Origin: Cryptobacteroides sp934698975
GTDB taxonomy: Bacteria; Bacteroidota; Bacteroidia; Bacteroidales; UBA932
Direction of reading: 5' to 3'
Assembly (NCBI GenBank): GCA_934698975.1
Contig: CAKUVR010000001.1
Span: 62,001-126,000 of the forward strand
DNA length: 64,000 bases
Positions within the stretch are counted from its first letter, which is position 1, and the number at the start of each line of letters is the position of its first letter. Under the pieces are notes generated by a model. The model saw nothing but the letters and a program-made list of their open reading frames with translations. It was not told the DNA's origin and made no database searches. Both the position numbers and the translations under genes were made by a program. This document shows positions 44,430-53,872 of this stretch, piece by piece.

Positions 44430-44867
44430 ATGAAAAAGATGATATTCACAATAGCGTTGCTTTCCGCCATTTGCTGCGGCCAACGCCCGAGGGCAAATGC
44501 GGAAGTGGAAGCAGGGGAGGAGGCTAAAACAAAAATGGAAGCGAAGTCTATCTGCGAGGTACATAGAATGGAGATTGTGTCCGACGATTCTCTGGGGTTG
44601 GACATCTACTGTCCGGATTATGACAGGATTGATCTGGTGTGTGGGAAGATGCCGTCCTCCGAGGATTCCACGATCATATTCTGTTGCGAGGCGGCGTTCA
44701 CGGGGCAACTGCTGGATAAGTTCTCGCACGGGAACATTGCTGGCGACCACGTCAGCGGTGGTGAATATTTCAAAGGCTATACCTGCCGAGTCAACACGGG
44801 ATGCTTCACCTACTGCGATGGGAAATGGGGCTTTTATACAAGCGACCCTACAGGACAAACTGGTTGA
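44430..44867 (+). CDS. Hypothetical lipoprotein, possibly truncated
   Basis: 145 residues. The start MKKMIFTIALLSAICCGQ is a lipoprotein signal (Cys 15/16). The body (DSTIIFCCEAAFTGQLLDKF, then NIAGDHVSGGEYFKGYTCRV and NTGCFTYCDGKWGFY) resembles secreted Bacteroidetes proteins that I cannot name with certainty; the pattern is reminiscent of phosphodiester glycosidase-like folds. Family members that I recall run longer after the GKW-F motif, so the stop here may be premature. Confidence 0.6.
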   Translation: MKKMIFTIALLSAICCGQRPRANAEVEAGEEAKTKMEAKSICEVHRMEIVSDDSLGLDIYCPDYDRIDLVCGKMPSSEDSTIIFCCEAAFTGQLLDKFSHGNIAGDHVSGGEYFKGYTCRVNTGCFTYCDGKWGFYTSDPTGQTG

Positions 44868-44927
44868 CATTCTATAAATCAATATAATAGCGGTAATGTT
44901 CACAATCATCACTATCATTGACAAAAT

Positions 44928-45362
44928 ATGAGCATAGCAAGGTTCAAGGAGGCGCAGGAGCGTTTCGGGGAATATGAGACGGCGATGGAGGAAATCCGGC
45001 AGGGGCAAAAGAGGTCACATTGGATCTGGTACATCTTCCCTCAGCTCAGGGGGCTTGGGAGGAGCTACAATTCTGAATATTATGGGATAGCGTCGTTGAA
45101 GGAGGCCAAGGAATATCTCGGTGATCCGGTGCTGAAGAAGCGGCTGTTGGAGATTTCCGAGGCTCTGCTGGAGCACAAAGGACAGGATATTCATCGGATT
45201 ATGGGAGGGATTGACGCCAAGAAGCTGTGCTCCTCGATGACGCTGTTCGAGGTTGCCGGAGACGATGATGAGGGTTGCAAGGTATTCGGTGAGCTCCTCG
45301 ACACTTTCTTTGGCGGAAAGAGGGACGGGCGCACAATCGGGTTGCTCAAAACGCAGGAATGA
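44928..45362 (+). CDS. DUF1810-family protein
   Basis: 144 residues, cytoplasmic. The family pattern is clear: RFKEAQERFGEYETAMEEIRQG, SHWIWYIFPQLRGLGRS, YYGIASLKEAKEYLGDPVL, and LDTFFGGKRDGRTIGLL. The domain is sometimes called calpastatin-like, and its function is unknown. Its stop overlaps the first ATG of the next gene (ATGA), implying translational coupling. Confidence 0.92.
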   Translation: MSIARFKEAQERFGEYETAMEEIRQGQKRSHWIWYIFPQLRGLGRSYNSEYYGIASLKEAKEYLGDPVLKKRLLEISEALLEHKGQDIHRIMGGIDAKKLCSSMTLFEVAGDDDEGCKVFGELLDTFFGGKRDGRTIGLLKTQE

Positions 45363-46906
45363 TGGTTTGTACAGGAAAAAGACAGATGTTGAACCTAGAC
45401 TCCATAGACCTCAGCGGGACTCAGCGGCGGGCGGTGATGAAGCTCGCTGTTGAGCTGGTCAAGGCGGATGACCGGATCCACTCAAAGGAGGTCGCGGTTC
45501 TGGATGAGTTGCAGTCTGTGCTCGGGCTTGACCAGCAGGAACTTGACCTTATCCACTACCTTTCACTGGAGAGCGCTGTGGAATGCATCAAAGATCTGAA
45601 CGAAGACTCAACAGAGAGAATCATCAATCTCTTCAACGAGATAATGTGCTCCGACAACGACATCGACTTCGAAGAGAATCTGCTTCTGTCCTCAATCTCA
45701 ATGTCCTGCGACAATGGTTCAAGAGACTGGTGCGGAATCATATCCGCTGACGCGCCGGAATCCGAAGTTCCAGAAAGGCAGATCGTCTTTCTTGAGGGCA
45801 AAACCTCGGAGGCGGCTCATATAGTTCTTGACGACAAGTACGACAACCTTCTCATCTCAAAGGCTTTCGGTGACATCGGGATAGAATTTTTCTACCTCCC
45901 TGACATACTTCGAGAATTTTGTCGCCATCTTGAAGGCGACGACAAATTCGGACTCCTCAAGCGCTCAATGGAATACCTTGTGCCGGCCGGGGACAAAATC
46001 AGATCCGGCAATCTCAAGGAATCACTTGCAAGTCTCGACACCAGAACATTCTACCATCTGATCCTTTCCAGGTTCAACATCACTCCGGACAGGATTCCTT
46101 ATCCAGCCTTCCTGCTAATAAAAATCAGGAACAGTCAAGTCCTGGATGACAGCGACACGATGCGGCCGACGGTGGACTTCCTCTGCATAGACCTCTCCTC
46201 CGAGGTGAAAAAGCGGATCCTGACGTTCGTCTCCCGTTTCGACGAGAAGCGCGACCTGCTCTCCTACAAAGGCTACTACAAGTTCCTGTACGACTACCTC
46301 AGCGCTGAGGCGAAATTCACCAACCCCATCAGCATCAACTCAAAAGGCGACTTCACTCTCGAATCAGGCGACACCATCAGATTCAAGTCGGCCCCACAGG
46401 CGAAGACCTTCTACTTACTCCTCCTGAGCCGAGGCGACAAAGGAATATCCCAGGCCGACTTCAACAAAGCCGTCTCTTTCCTCAAAGAATTGAACATCAA
46501 TGAATATCTCACCTCGACCGGAGATTTTGACCTTCCCCGATTCAAGGAAATTCTCGCCGTCAAGGATGACGAATATGCCCGCGTGATCCTCGACACAATC
46601 GCCATCTACCGCTCATTCTCGACCAAGGACAGCGGAAGGAAGGATTTCCTTGAATATGTCCAAAGCATCCTCCAGCACCGAAGTTCGCTTAAGACGTACA
46701 TCAACACCGGTTTTGCCTCCGCCCGTAAACTTGCAAACCCAGAGCATTATCTGGTCCGTTTCGCTCCCGACACCAAAACCTATTCCGTCTCCGTCAGCCC
46801 TTCCCTCTTCACCGTCACCTCGGAAGGTTCTTCATCCATCCCTTTGACCGACTCTCCCCTCTGGAAAACAGCCTTTCTTTCCGCCCATGCCAAAAATCAA
46901 AAATAA
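45359..46906 (+). CDS. Protein with TerB-like N-terminal domain, function unknown
   Basis: 515 residues from the overlapping ATG, or 506 from the ATG at 45386, which has AGGAAAAAG upstream. Residues about 15-110 resemble the TerB fold (RRAVMKLAVELVKADDRIHS, KEVAVLDELQSVLGL, NEIMCSDNDIDFEENLLL). The middle (about 140-300) includes DSDTMRPTVDFLCIDLSSEVKKRI, and a basic C-terminal part (about 310-515) looks winged-helix or receiver-output like (SGDTIRFKSAPQAKTFYLLLL). No signal or membrane segment. It is coupled to DUF1810 and may be a stress or signalling protein (inference). Confidence 0.75.
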   Translation: MMVCTGKRQMLNLDSIDLSGTQRRAVMKLAVELVKADDRIHSKEVAVLDELQSVLGLDQQELDLIHYLSLESAVECIKDLNEDSTERIINLFNEIMCSDNDIDFEENLLLSSISMSCDNGSRDWCGIISADAPESEVPERQIVFLEGKTSEAAHIVLDDKYDNLLISKAFGDIGIEFFYLPDILREFCRHLEGDDKFGLLKRSMEYLVPAGDKIRSGNLKESLASLDTRTFYHLILSRFNITPDRIPYPAFLLIKIRNSQVLDDSDTMRPTVDFLCIDLSSEVKKRILTFVSRFDEKRDLLSYKGYYKFLYDYLSAEAKFTNPISINSKGDFTLESGDTIRFKSAPQAKTFYLLLLSRGDKGISQADFNKAVSFLKELNINEYLTSTGDFDLPRFKEILAVKDDEYARVILDTIAIYRSFSTKDSGRKDFLEYVQSILQHRSSLKTYINTGFASARKLANPEHYLVRFAPDTKTYSVSVSPSLFTVTSEGSSSIPLTDSPLWKTAFLSAHAKNQK

Positions 46907-47025
46907 TTTGCTTATTCAAAATAATATAATTAACGCATAACATCCTTAAAACAGTTTCTCGATAAGAGAGCGCAAAGGAAAAGTTTGCTTTGGTCTTGAG
47001 GCGGAAAAACAGTGCGGATAACAGA

Positions 47026-47057
47026 AACGAGGGCAACCGGAATCGGTTGTCCTCGTT
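47026..47057 (-). terminator. Hairpin terminator downstream of tRNA-Leu
   Basis: A 14-bp stem with one G-U pair (47026-47039 and 47044-47057, loop GAAT) starts 5 bp after the tRNA 3' end on the minus strand and is followed by TTTCTGTT. Confidence 0.75.
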
Positions 47058-47061
47058 CCTG

Positions 47062-47144
47062 TGCGCGGGATGAGAGTCGAACTCACACGTCGCAATTGAC
47101 ACTAGCTCCTGAAACTAGCGCGTCTACCATTTCGCCACCCGCGC
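47062..47144 (-). tRNA. tRNA-Leu (anticodon CAG)
   Basis: On the minus strand GCGCGGG (acceptor) starts at 47144 and pairs with CCCGCGC before discriminator A at 47062. D-arm TGGCGAAATGGTAGACGCG, anticodon loop TTTCAGGA with CAG, a long variable arm typical of class II tRNAs, and T-arm GTGTGAGTTCGACTCTCAT are all present. The 3' CCA is not encoded, so it must be added after processing by RNase Z and the CCA enzyme. Confidence 0.92.
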
Positions 47145-47224
47145 CTGAAGTGGATTGCAAATATACTGATAATTTATGAATCTGCAAACAAAATCAAGCG
47201 CAGGAAGCCAAAAGGATTGTAAAA

Positions 47225-48799
47225 CTACTTGCTGTACTTTGAGAAAGTCTTGTTTATCAGCGCCGTCTTTCCGGAACAGTTCTCAAGAAGAGCGTTCTTG
47301 AGGGATCTGATGTCGGTGACATATGGGTTCATGGAGGCGCAGATGTCGGCTCGCTTTATACCACCGTTCTCAAGTTCCATGAAAATCTGAGGCTTGAACC
47401 AATAAGAGAATCCGAAATCAGGGCTGACACCATAACGTGCCTTGTACATCATGTTCTCGACATAGTAAGCCCACATCTCTCCGACCTCACAGCAGCCTGC
47501 ATGCTCACCTCCGCCGACGCCATAGCAATCACCTGTCGATACGAACGAAGTAAGGATGTACGTGGCATATTTCTTCCAATAATCCGTCCCGACCTTACTG
47601 AAATGACTTGCGTGTGCCATCTCGTGAATGGTGGTGGAGTACAGGCCAGAGTAGCTGCCGTTCTTGTCTTTGGAGCCGATGGTGATGTCCGGAGCGAAAA
47701 GCCTCACGATGGACGTGTACTTTCCGATATACTTGCTGACAAGTTTGTTGTCAAGCAAAGCGCCATGATGCATCATCAGGGTGCTGGAAGGCCTGAGAAT
47801 ATTCAGAATCCAGAATCTCAGATTCTTAGGAGGCATGGCAACACCTGTTGTCTGACATTTTTTGAAATAGTCGTACGCTGCGTTGTTGACCACGCACCTG
47901 CGGAACAAGGTGGCGTCTGAATTCTTGTCGATGGTAAGATCGATTCCAGTCGATGAACCTTTGCCTATCGTCGAAATCGAGGCAGGAATCAAAATGAGAT
48001 TAAGTCCGATTGAGAATCCCACGCTGTTCTTGAAGCAGATACGGTAATGAGGCTTTGCCGAGAACTTGCGGGAGAATTGGTATTCTCCATTCTCGTCCGT
48101 GTAAGTCGTGGCGATCTTCACAAAGACATTCGCCACCATCTTCACACCGGCCACACCAACCGTTTTCTTACTCCTTAGCCTGTCGTCCACGATCGTGATT
48201 TTGCCTGAAGGTTTCGCTTTAGCCCTGGTCACCGGCTCCAGAAGGTCGGAGTTGTCAGTAAGTTCGAACGCCTTTCTTTCCAGAGCGTCAAGGTCGAAAT
48301 CACCAAGAGATCTTGTGGCCACGTCATCATCCGGAATGAAACACTCTTCCAGAATCTCGTGACGGATGCCTTCCGGAAAGACGAAATCAGGAGGAACCAC
48401 AGCATACTGCCAGGTGATCTCACCCTCAGGTACCGAAGGGTCATGATAGTAGTCACCGTCCTTTACGATCTCACAATCCATAGGATGGTCCAGCATCTCC
48501 ACACCAAGATCCGACAGAATGTTGAACTGAACCGTATCCTTAGGAAGGAAACGGACATAGTAATCCGTGACCGGGACATCAATCCCACCTCGTGTAGGGT
48601 ACAAATCCGCAAGCGCCTTGCCAACATTGGCCACGGAATAAGGGTTTTCAAGTTTCCGTCCCAACTCGATCTTGTCATGAGCCACGACTTCAACTTTTTC
48701 CTTTGTGCTGACAGGATCGACCTCCACCGGAGACCCACCCTCTTTGCTGCACGACGCCAGCACCAGAGCCGGCAGCATCATTTTGAAGAACCATTTCAT
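47225..48799 (-). CDS. Lipoprotein with HEMAH metalloprotease-like motif
   Basis: 524 residues with lipobox LASC (Cys 17). The middle (about residues 195-260) carries a carboxypeptidase-regulatory-like beta domain (GKITIVDDRLRSKKTVGVAGVK, then TTYTDENGEYQFSRKF). Near residue 395 TTIHEMAHASHFSKVG gives a HEMAH zinc motif, with a possible third ligand at GEMWAYYVENM. It is likely a surface or periplasmic zinc metalloprotease-like protein. I do not recognise the exact family. A -7-type TATCTTTG (48826-48833, minus strand) lies upstream. Confidence 0.7.
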   Translation of the reverse strand: MKWFFKMMLPALVLASCSKEGGSPVEVDPVSTKEKVEVVAHDKIELGRKLENPYSVANVGKALADLYPTRGGIDVPVTDYYVRFLPKDTVQFNILSDLGVEMLDHPMDCEIVKDGDYYHDPSVPEGEITWQYAVVPPDFVFPEGIRHEILEECFIPDDDVATRSLGDFDLDALERKAFELTDNSDLLEPVTRAKAKPSGKITIVDDRLRSKKTVGVAGVKMVANVFVKIATTYTDENGEYQFSRKFSAKPHYRICFKNSVGFSIGLNLILIPASISTIGKGSSTGIDLTIDKNSDATLFRRCVVNNAAYDYFKKCQTTGVAMPPKNLRFWILNILRPSSTLMMHHGALLDNKLVSKYIGKYTSIVRLFAPDITIGSKDKNGSYSGLYSTTIHEMAHASHFSKVGTDYWKKYATYILTSFVSTGDCYGVGGGEHAGCCEVGEMWAYYVENMMYKARYGVSPDFGFSYWFKPQIFMELENGGIKRADICASMNPYVTDIRSLKNALLENCSGKTALINKTFSKYSK

Positions 48800-48888
48800 T
48801 GTTCAGTTGGTTTTTAGTTACAGTGCAAAGATAGAGGGGACTATCCGTGGGTTGAAATATTCAACGGCTAAGTGAAGAATCGGCATTC

Positions 48889-48920
48889 CTTGGCAATTCA
48901 AGGGCTATTTTCTATCTTTG
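48889..48920 (+). promoter_or_regulatory. Promoter of the histidine phosphatase gene
   Basis: CTTG (48889-48892) and TATCTTTG (48913-48920) are 20 bp apart; the start codon follows at 48945. Confidence 0.6.
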
Positions 48921-48944
48921 CATACTATTATTTTTAGAAGAAAT

Positions 48945-50291
48945 ATGGCTACTTTCAGAAAACCCGCGATTTATGCGGCGTCCATAGCGCTGGCTCTCAG
49001 CGCGTTCTGCTTTTCCACCAAAGCACAGTCGTATAATGAACTGATAAAGGTCAACCCTGAGCGGGCGGGAGGTGTCTATCATTATTATGAATATGACACC
49101 TCACCTCTCACCAAGGCTCCGAAAGGTTACAAGCCATTCTACATCAGCCACTACGGAAGGCATGGATCACGCTACCACACCACCGCCGGCCTGTTCAGGG
49201 GAGCGGTCGAGACCCTCACGGCAGCTGAGAAGGCCGGTCTGCTGACAGCCGAAGGAAAACTTCTGAAAAGCCAGATAGACTCCATAGACAAGGAGCATCA
49301 GGGAATGTACGGAATGTTGTCGGAAAGAGGGGCTGCCGAGCATCGCGGAATCGCAGGAAGGATGTCAGCTAACTACCCACAAGTGTTCAACGGCAAACGC
49401 GGCGAGATCGAATGTGTCTCAAGTTACTGGCCTAGATGCCTCATAAGCATGGCCAACTTCACCGCCGCTTTGAAAGAAAAAAAACAAAATTTTGACTTTC
49501 ACTACCTTACGGGTCCGAAGTACTTGGATTACATCAGTATGGACCTCGACACAAAGAACGTTGTGAAAGGATCCAACGACCTGAAAAGGCATCTTCTGGA
49601 CAGTCTTGTCTCCTGCGACAGGTTCTTTGAAGCCATATTCACCGATCCGGCAAAGGCCTCGGCGCTGATTCCAAAGCCAAAGGAGTTCATGGAGCATGTC
49701 TATCTCGCCGGATCAATCAGTCCGAACACGGACTCGCGTCCTGACATATTCAGTCATTTCACAACGGAGGAGCTGACGAACTTTTGGATCAGCCGCAACG
49801 ACAAACTCTACTACAGCTATGGAATCTCAGCGGAGGAAGGTGAATATGTCTCTTCAATCGCAAAACCTCTGATCGAAGACATCGTCGCCAAAGCGGACGA
49901 GGCGGTCAAGCCTGGCAGCAACAGGGCCGCCGACCTGAGGTTCGGTCACGATGTGGGACTGCTGCCGCTGATCGGCACTATCCGTGTCGCCGGAATGGAG
50001 GAGCGCTGGAAGTCGTCCCAAGCGCATAATCATTGGTATGATTTTCAAATGATGCCGATGGCGTCCAACCTTCAGATGATCTTCTTCAGGAACAAGCGGG
50101 GAGACGTTCTCGTCAAACTTGTCTATAATGACAAAGAAACAACAATCCCTGCCCTTAAATCCTTTGTAGGCCCGTTCTACAGATGGCAGGACCTTCGCGA
50201 ATATCTTGTAACGACAGCCGCCGCCATCTCTGACGAACACATCGTCAAGGACAACGGCGGTAAGGAACGCAAAGGCGTGGACGGGATGTAG
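48945..50291 (+). CDS. Secreted histidine acid phosphatase (phytase-like)
   Basis: 448 residues from the ATG at 48945; a TTG at 48918 overlaps the -7 element and is rejected. Signal peptide ends CFSTKAQ. Branch-2 histidine phosphatase features: HYGRHGSRYHT (the RHG catalytic motif) near residue 60 and LRFGHDVGLLPL (the HD motif) near residue 330. Family members remove phosphate from inositol phosphates and similar monoesters in the periplasm. Substrate not determined. Confidence 0.88.
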   Translation: MATFRKPAIYAASIALALSAFCFSTKAQSYNELIKVNPERAGGVYHYYEYDTSPLTKAPKGYKPFYISHYGRHGSRYHTTAGLFRGAVETLTAAEKAGLLTAEGKLLKSQIDSIDKEHQGMYGMLSERGAAEHRGIAGRMSANYPQVFNGKRGEIECVSSYWPRCLISMANFTAALKEKKQNFDFHYLTGPKYLDYISMDLDTKNVVKGSNDLKRHLLDSLVSCDRFFEAIFTDPAKASALIPKPKEFMEHVYLAGSISPNTDSRPDIFSHFTTEELTNFWISRNDKLYYSYGISAEEGEYVSSIAKPLIEDIVAKADEAVKPGSNRAADLRFGHDVGLLPLIGTIRVAGMEERWKSSQAHNHWYDFQMMPMASNLQMIFFRNKRGDVLVKLVYNDKETTIPALKSFVGPFYRWQDLREYLVTTAAAISDEHIVKDNGGKERKGVDGM

Positions 50292-50292
50292 C

Positions 50293-51201
50293 CTAGAAAT
50301 AGACTACTGTCTTCTGCTCGATAGATGACATCAAAGAGTTGGCAAGACGGCTCACCCCGAAACGGAACAAATCCTTGTTCAGCCAGTCATTGCCGAGAAT
50401 CGATTTGGCTATGGAATGGTAGCAGACCGCATCTTTGGATGTGGAGATGCCGCCGGCAGCCTTGAAGCCAACCTTTCTGCCCGTCTTCTCGTGAAAGGCT
50501 TTGATGGATTCACACATAACGTAGGCCGCCATCGGGGTGGCGTTAACGCTCACTTTACCGGTTGATGTCTTGATGAAGTCCGCACCCTCCTCCATTGCGA
50601 GGAAAGAGGCATTGGCGATATTCTCCGGAGTGACAAGAAGCCCAGTCTCAAGGATAACCTTCAAGGTAACCTTGCGGCCAGCTTTGGAGGCGGCTTCGTC
50701 GACCGCCGAGCGGATTGCTCTGATCTCCTTACGGGCAGATTCCTCGTCACCAGCCATGAATGCATTAAGAGCCAAGACAATATCTATCTCGTCAGCACCG
50801 GCCTCAACTGCCATCTCGCATTCCTTGACCTTTACCTCAAGGAAACTTTGCGAAGTAGGAAAGCAGCCGGCCACAGAAGTGACATGAACGTCCGCGCTTT
50901 CAAGGTTTTCTCTTACGACAGATACGAAATTGGGAAAAACACAGATTGAAGCCGGAAGCGGATATTCAGGAAAATCCTTCATGAAAGAGTTGACCTTGCC
51001 TACCAGTTTTTTCACGGAAGCCGGAGTGTCCTCTGTGCGGAGAGTGGTCAAATCCATGAATGACAGGCAATTTTTGAGGACTTCAGGAGAAGTCACATTG
51101 TCGATGTTGGCCGCGATGGCGTCCAACCTTTTGCTGATCCGTTCCTTATCCGGAGCGTAACCATACTTTGCGAACAAAGATTCCATACTATCAACTAACA
51201 T
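50293..51201 (-). CDS. deoC: Deoxyribose-phosphate aldolase
   Basis: 302 residues with the start set at 51201, where AGGA lies 8 bases upstream; ATGs at 51210 and 51186 are also in frame. Class I aldolase TIM barrel: AGADEIDIVLALNAFMAG, VTLKVILETGLL (Lys of the active-site network), ADFIKTSTGKV (Schiff-base Lys) and VGFKAAGGIST. It splits 2-deoxyribose 5-phosphate for use of DNA-derived sugar. About 50 residues longer at the N-terminus than the short bacterial type. Confidence 0.93.
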   Translation of the reverse strand: MLVDSMESLFAKYGYAPDKERISKRLDAIAANIDNVTSPEVLKNCLSFMDLTTLRTEDTPASVKKLVGKVNSFMKDFPEYPLPASICVFPNFVSVVRENLESADVHVTSVAGCFPTSQSFLEVKVKECEMAVEAGADEIDIVLALNAFMAGDEESARKEIRAIRSAVDEAASKAGRKVTLKVILETGLLVTPENIANASFLAMEEGADFIKTSTGKVSVNATPMAAYVMCESIKAFHEKTGRKVGFKAAGGISTSKDAVCYHSIAKSILGNDWLNKDLFRFGVSRLANSLMSSIEQKTVVYF

Positions 51202-51228
51202 TTTTAACATCCTGTAAGAAAGTTCCGT

Positions 51229-51984
51229 CTAACCACGTATCTGGACAGCAACCCCCTCATCAATCAAAGGCTTGACCAACTCCCTCATCTCATCTGCGGA
51301 AAACTTTTCAAGTCCTTCCGCCGGAGCTTCCCTGTCAAGGGTATAGACCATCACTTCCCTCGGTTTAAGTTTTCTTACTATATTCATCCATCCTTCAAGG
51401 ACTTCCGGTGAAGAAGAGTCAAAGGAACGGGATTTCAGGAACATCGTCTGAAGCACAAAATTCCCGCCAAATCTCATCAGATCAGAAACAATATCCTCAA
51501 CATGGTATTCACCTTGCGGCTGGTTGATCCTTCCGGCAAGCGCGTCAGTCGGAGCGTCAATCTTGAGAATAGGGTTGTCAACCTTCTTCAGGGCCTCAAA
51601 GACATCATCTCTGAATATTCTGGTGGCGTTCGAGAGGACTGACACTTTCGCCTTCGGGAAATACTTGTCCCTCAACGCGATGGTAATGTCTATTATTTCG
51701 GGGAAATCAGGATTCAGGGTCGGCTCTCCATCTCCCGAGAACGTTATCGAGTCAATCGACGTTCCCGCTTCATGGCATTCCTTCAGTTTTGCTTCCAGAG
51801 TCTCGTGAAGTTCGGCGGCAGAAGGAAGCCTGCGGTCGCCCCTGCCGTCCTTATTCCAGCCACACTCACAATATATGCAATCGAAATTGCACAATTTCCC
51901 CTTTGTCGGAAGCAGATTGATTCCCAACGAAGAGCCAAGCCTTCTGGAGTGGATAGGCCCGAACACAAGTTCTTCCCGCATCAT
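51229..51984 (-). CDS. Radical SAM protein
   Basis: 251 residues. The [4Fe-4S] cluster motif is CNFDCIYCECGW (CxxxCxxC), preceded by GPIHSRRLGSSLGINLLP, and TFSGDGEPTLNPDF carries the SAM-binding GGE-like motif. The layout matches small radical SAM proteins of the COG0731 type (related to wyosine or activase enzymes) whose substrates are unknown. Its stop and start lie within a few bases of the amidohydrolase gene upstream. Confidence 0.85.
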   Translation of the reverse strand: MMREELVFGPIHSRRLGSSLGINLLPTKGKLCNFDCIYCECGWNKDGRGDRRLPSAAELHETLEAKLKECHEAGTSIDSITFSGDGEPTLNPDFPEIIDITIALRDKYFPKAKVSVLSNATRIFRDDVFEALKKVDNPILKIDAPTDALAGRINQPQGEYHVEDIVSDLMRFGGNFVLQTMFLKSRSFDSSSPEVLEGWMNIVRKLKPREVMVYTLDREAPAEGLEKFSADEMRELVKPLIDEGVAVQIRG

Positions 51985-51986
51985 GG

Positions 51987-53171
51987 CTAAATGATTCTAT
52001 GTGACCGGCTCTCCGGCGTAAGCCGGCCATCTAGCAGATTCTCCATGGCGACCAATCCAGGCCTCTTACCGACAGCTATGCTGCCATACTCATTTTCTTT
52101 TGACAGGAATTCCGCTCCGTTGCGGCAAGCCCATGTGAGCAGTTCGTTCAGTCCTACCTCCGGAAAAGCGTTCTGGAGACAGCGCAACTCGGCCACGACG
52201 TCAAGATCATCATTGCTTGAAAGGGAATCCGTCCCCACGGTGATTTTCAAGCCATTGCGCCGCATCAGAGGCACAGGAGGCAAAGAATTGTGAATGAATA
52301 TGTTTGATTGCGGGCAAAGCGCGACAAACGGATGGTTCATCACATTTTTCACCGCATCTATTCCCTCCTGGTCCATACAGACCTCATGCACAAGCAGTAT
52401 GTGTTCGTCAAACGGAGCCGGATGCGCCTTCTCAAGTCTGTCGATGAAATAGAGCAATGACGACTTGCCTGTCACAGGCGGAACGCTCATTCCGGCGGCC
52501 TTCCGGTTGTTCCACATCGCACCACGACCATATTTCAGCATATCCTCTTCCTCCTCAGTCTCTTCCGAGTGGTATGACAGGAACCCCGACTTCAGACCTT
52601 CCGCCGACGCGGCCGTGACAAGTTCCGGACTCATTGTATAGCACGCGTGCGGAGTCGGGGCGGCATCCAGCCCATATGTATCAGCCACCGCCTTGAGCCT
52701 CAAAACATTCTCGATCACGGCATCACAATCTTTGGGCTCTGTCCCGAAGACCTCCAGAAATGTTCTGGTGTACATCGGAGACGCCTTCTTTATAGCGAAG
52801 GTGTCGGCGCAATTGCTGATGTCGGCCATCGCGGACACCCCTCTGTCCCACATCACATTCATCCAATGGGAGATGTCGTGAAGTTTCTCCTCAAGAGTCT
52901 TGTTGTCACGCATCTCATTGATCTGGTCGATGAACCCGGCCATGCCTGTCCCTTTACGGAAAGCCTTCCATAAGTAAGACAATTCCAGATGGCAGTGAGT
53001 GTTGACAAAACCTGGCGCGACCGCACCTTTCACAAAGGTTTTCTCACATTCAGGAGACGAACATTCACCTATTGACGTCACGGTTCCATCACTGTCAAAC
53101 TCGACGAACCCGTTTCTGATCGGCTTGTCCTCATTCAAAGTAAAGACATATTCCGCTGCTACCCTATTCAT
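51987..53171 (-). CDS. Amidohydrolase-family (MtaD/SsnA-like) deaminase
   Basis: 394 residues. The first metal motif is GFVNTHCHLELSY (HxH), the next His at ACYTMSPELV/FLSYHSEETEEEE, and the final Asp in KITVGTDSLSSN. The closest resemblance is to amidohydrolases acting on amino-purines or S-adenosylhomocysteine-like compounds. Length is short for the family and the N-terminal beta sandwich is reduced. Its start overlaps the end of the DUF4296 gene by 8 bp. Confidence 0.85.
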   Translation of the reverse strand: MNRVAAEYVFTLNEDKPIRNGFVEFDSDGTVTSIGECSSPECEKTFVKGAVAPGFVNTHCHLELSYLWKAFRKGTGMAGFIDQINEMRDNKTLEEKLHDISHWMNVMWDRGVSAMADISNCADTFAIKKASPMYTRTFLEVFGTEPKDCDAVIENVLRLKAVADTYGLDAAPTPHACYTMSPELVTAASAEGLKSGFLSYHSEETEEEEDMLKYGRGAMWNNRKAAGMSVPPVTGKSSLLYFIDRLEKAHPAPFDEHILLVHEVCMDQEGIDAVKNVMNHPFVALCPQSNIFIHNSLPPVPLMRRNGLKITVGTDSLSSNDDLDVVAELRCLQNAFPEVGLNELLTWACRNGAEFLSKENEYGSIAVGKRPGLVAMENLLDGRLTPESRSHRII

Positions 53172-53868
53172 TCTTAATCAATAAATCTTTCATCGGAATC
53201 AATTCCAATTTCCTGACAGACTTCTCCGGTTCGGTTCCTGAAACCGGTTCCAACATCACTGCGGCCGCAGGCTCGACTGCCTTCATCAAAGGAATCGAAT
53301 CTCTTTTAGCGATCGTGTCCCTTATGACAAGGCGTGGCCCGTGGAAAACTGTATCCTCCACAACAGGAACCGGACGGTAAACGCCAATGGAGTCCTTCTC
53401 TATCCCAACACGGTCAGTCATGGCATCAATCTCAAACACATCAAGAAAAGAACTGAACGGTTTGGCTTTCACAGATTTCCATGCCCGGGCAATCGAATCG
53501 GCCTCCTGCTGAAACCGGTCCTCCAGAGCGATTCTGGCATTCACAGCCCTCAAATCATTCCTCAGTCCTTTCTCCACACGTCCAAGCATCTCGGCATAAC
53601 GCTTCGGATCATTGAGATAACGATCCACACTTTTCTGATAGTCCCTGAGAGTGAAGCCGTATTTCTCAAAAACAGGCTCGTACAGCCATGTGGTGTCCGC
53701 CATTTCCCTCTTGTCCGGATTCTCGGCTATCCACTGGTCGGCAAGAAGCATCTCACGATAGATCCTTTCCATCTTGCGCACAGGTATCACACGTCCCCCG
53801 CGGCCGCAGGAGACGACAGCCGACGCCAGAATCATCACGGGAAGGACTATCCTGAGAACCTTTTTCAT
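53164..53868 (-). CDS. DUF4296-family lipoprotein
   Basis: 234 residues, lipobox VVSC (Cys about 21). The DUF4296 body, VRKMERIYREMLLADQWIAE, TTWLYEPVFEKYGFTLRDYQ, KSVDRYLNDPKRYAEMLGRV, is complete; the C-terminal third is proline- and charge-rich. Common in Bacteroidetes, of unknown role, typically anchored in the outer membrane. Four bases separate it from the pheT stop. Confidence 0.88.
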   Translation of the reverse strand: MKKVLRIVLPVMILASAVVSCGRGGRVIPVRKMERIYREMLLADQWIAENPDKREMADTTWLYEPVFEKYGFTLRDYQKSVDRYLNDPKRYAEMLGRVEKGLRNDLRAVNARIALEDRFQQEADSIARAWKSVKAKPFSSFLDVFEIDAMTDRVGIEKDSIGVYRPVPVVEDTVFHGPRLVIRDTIAKRDSIPLMKAVEPAAAVMLEPVSGTEPEKSVRKLELIPMKDLLIKNE

Positions 53869-53872
53869 AACT

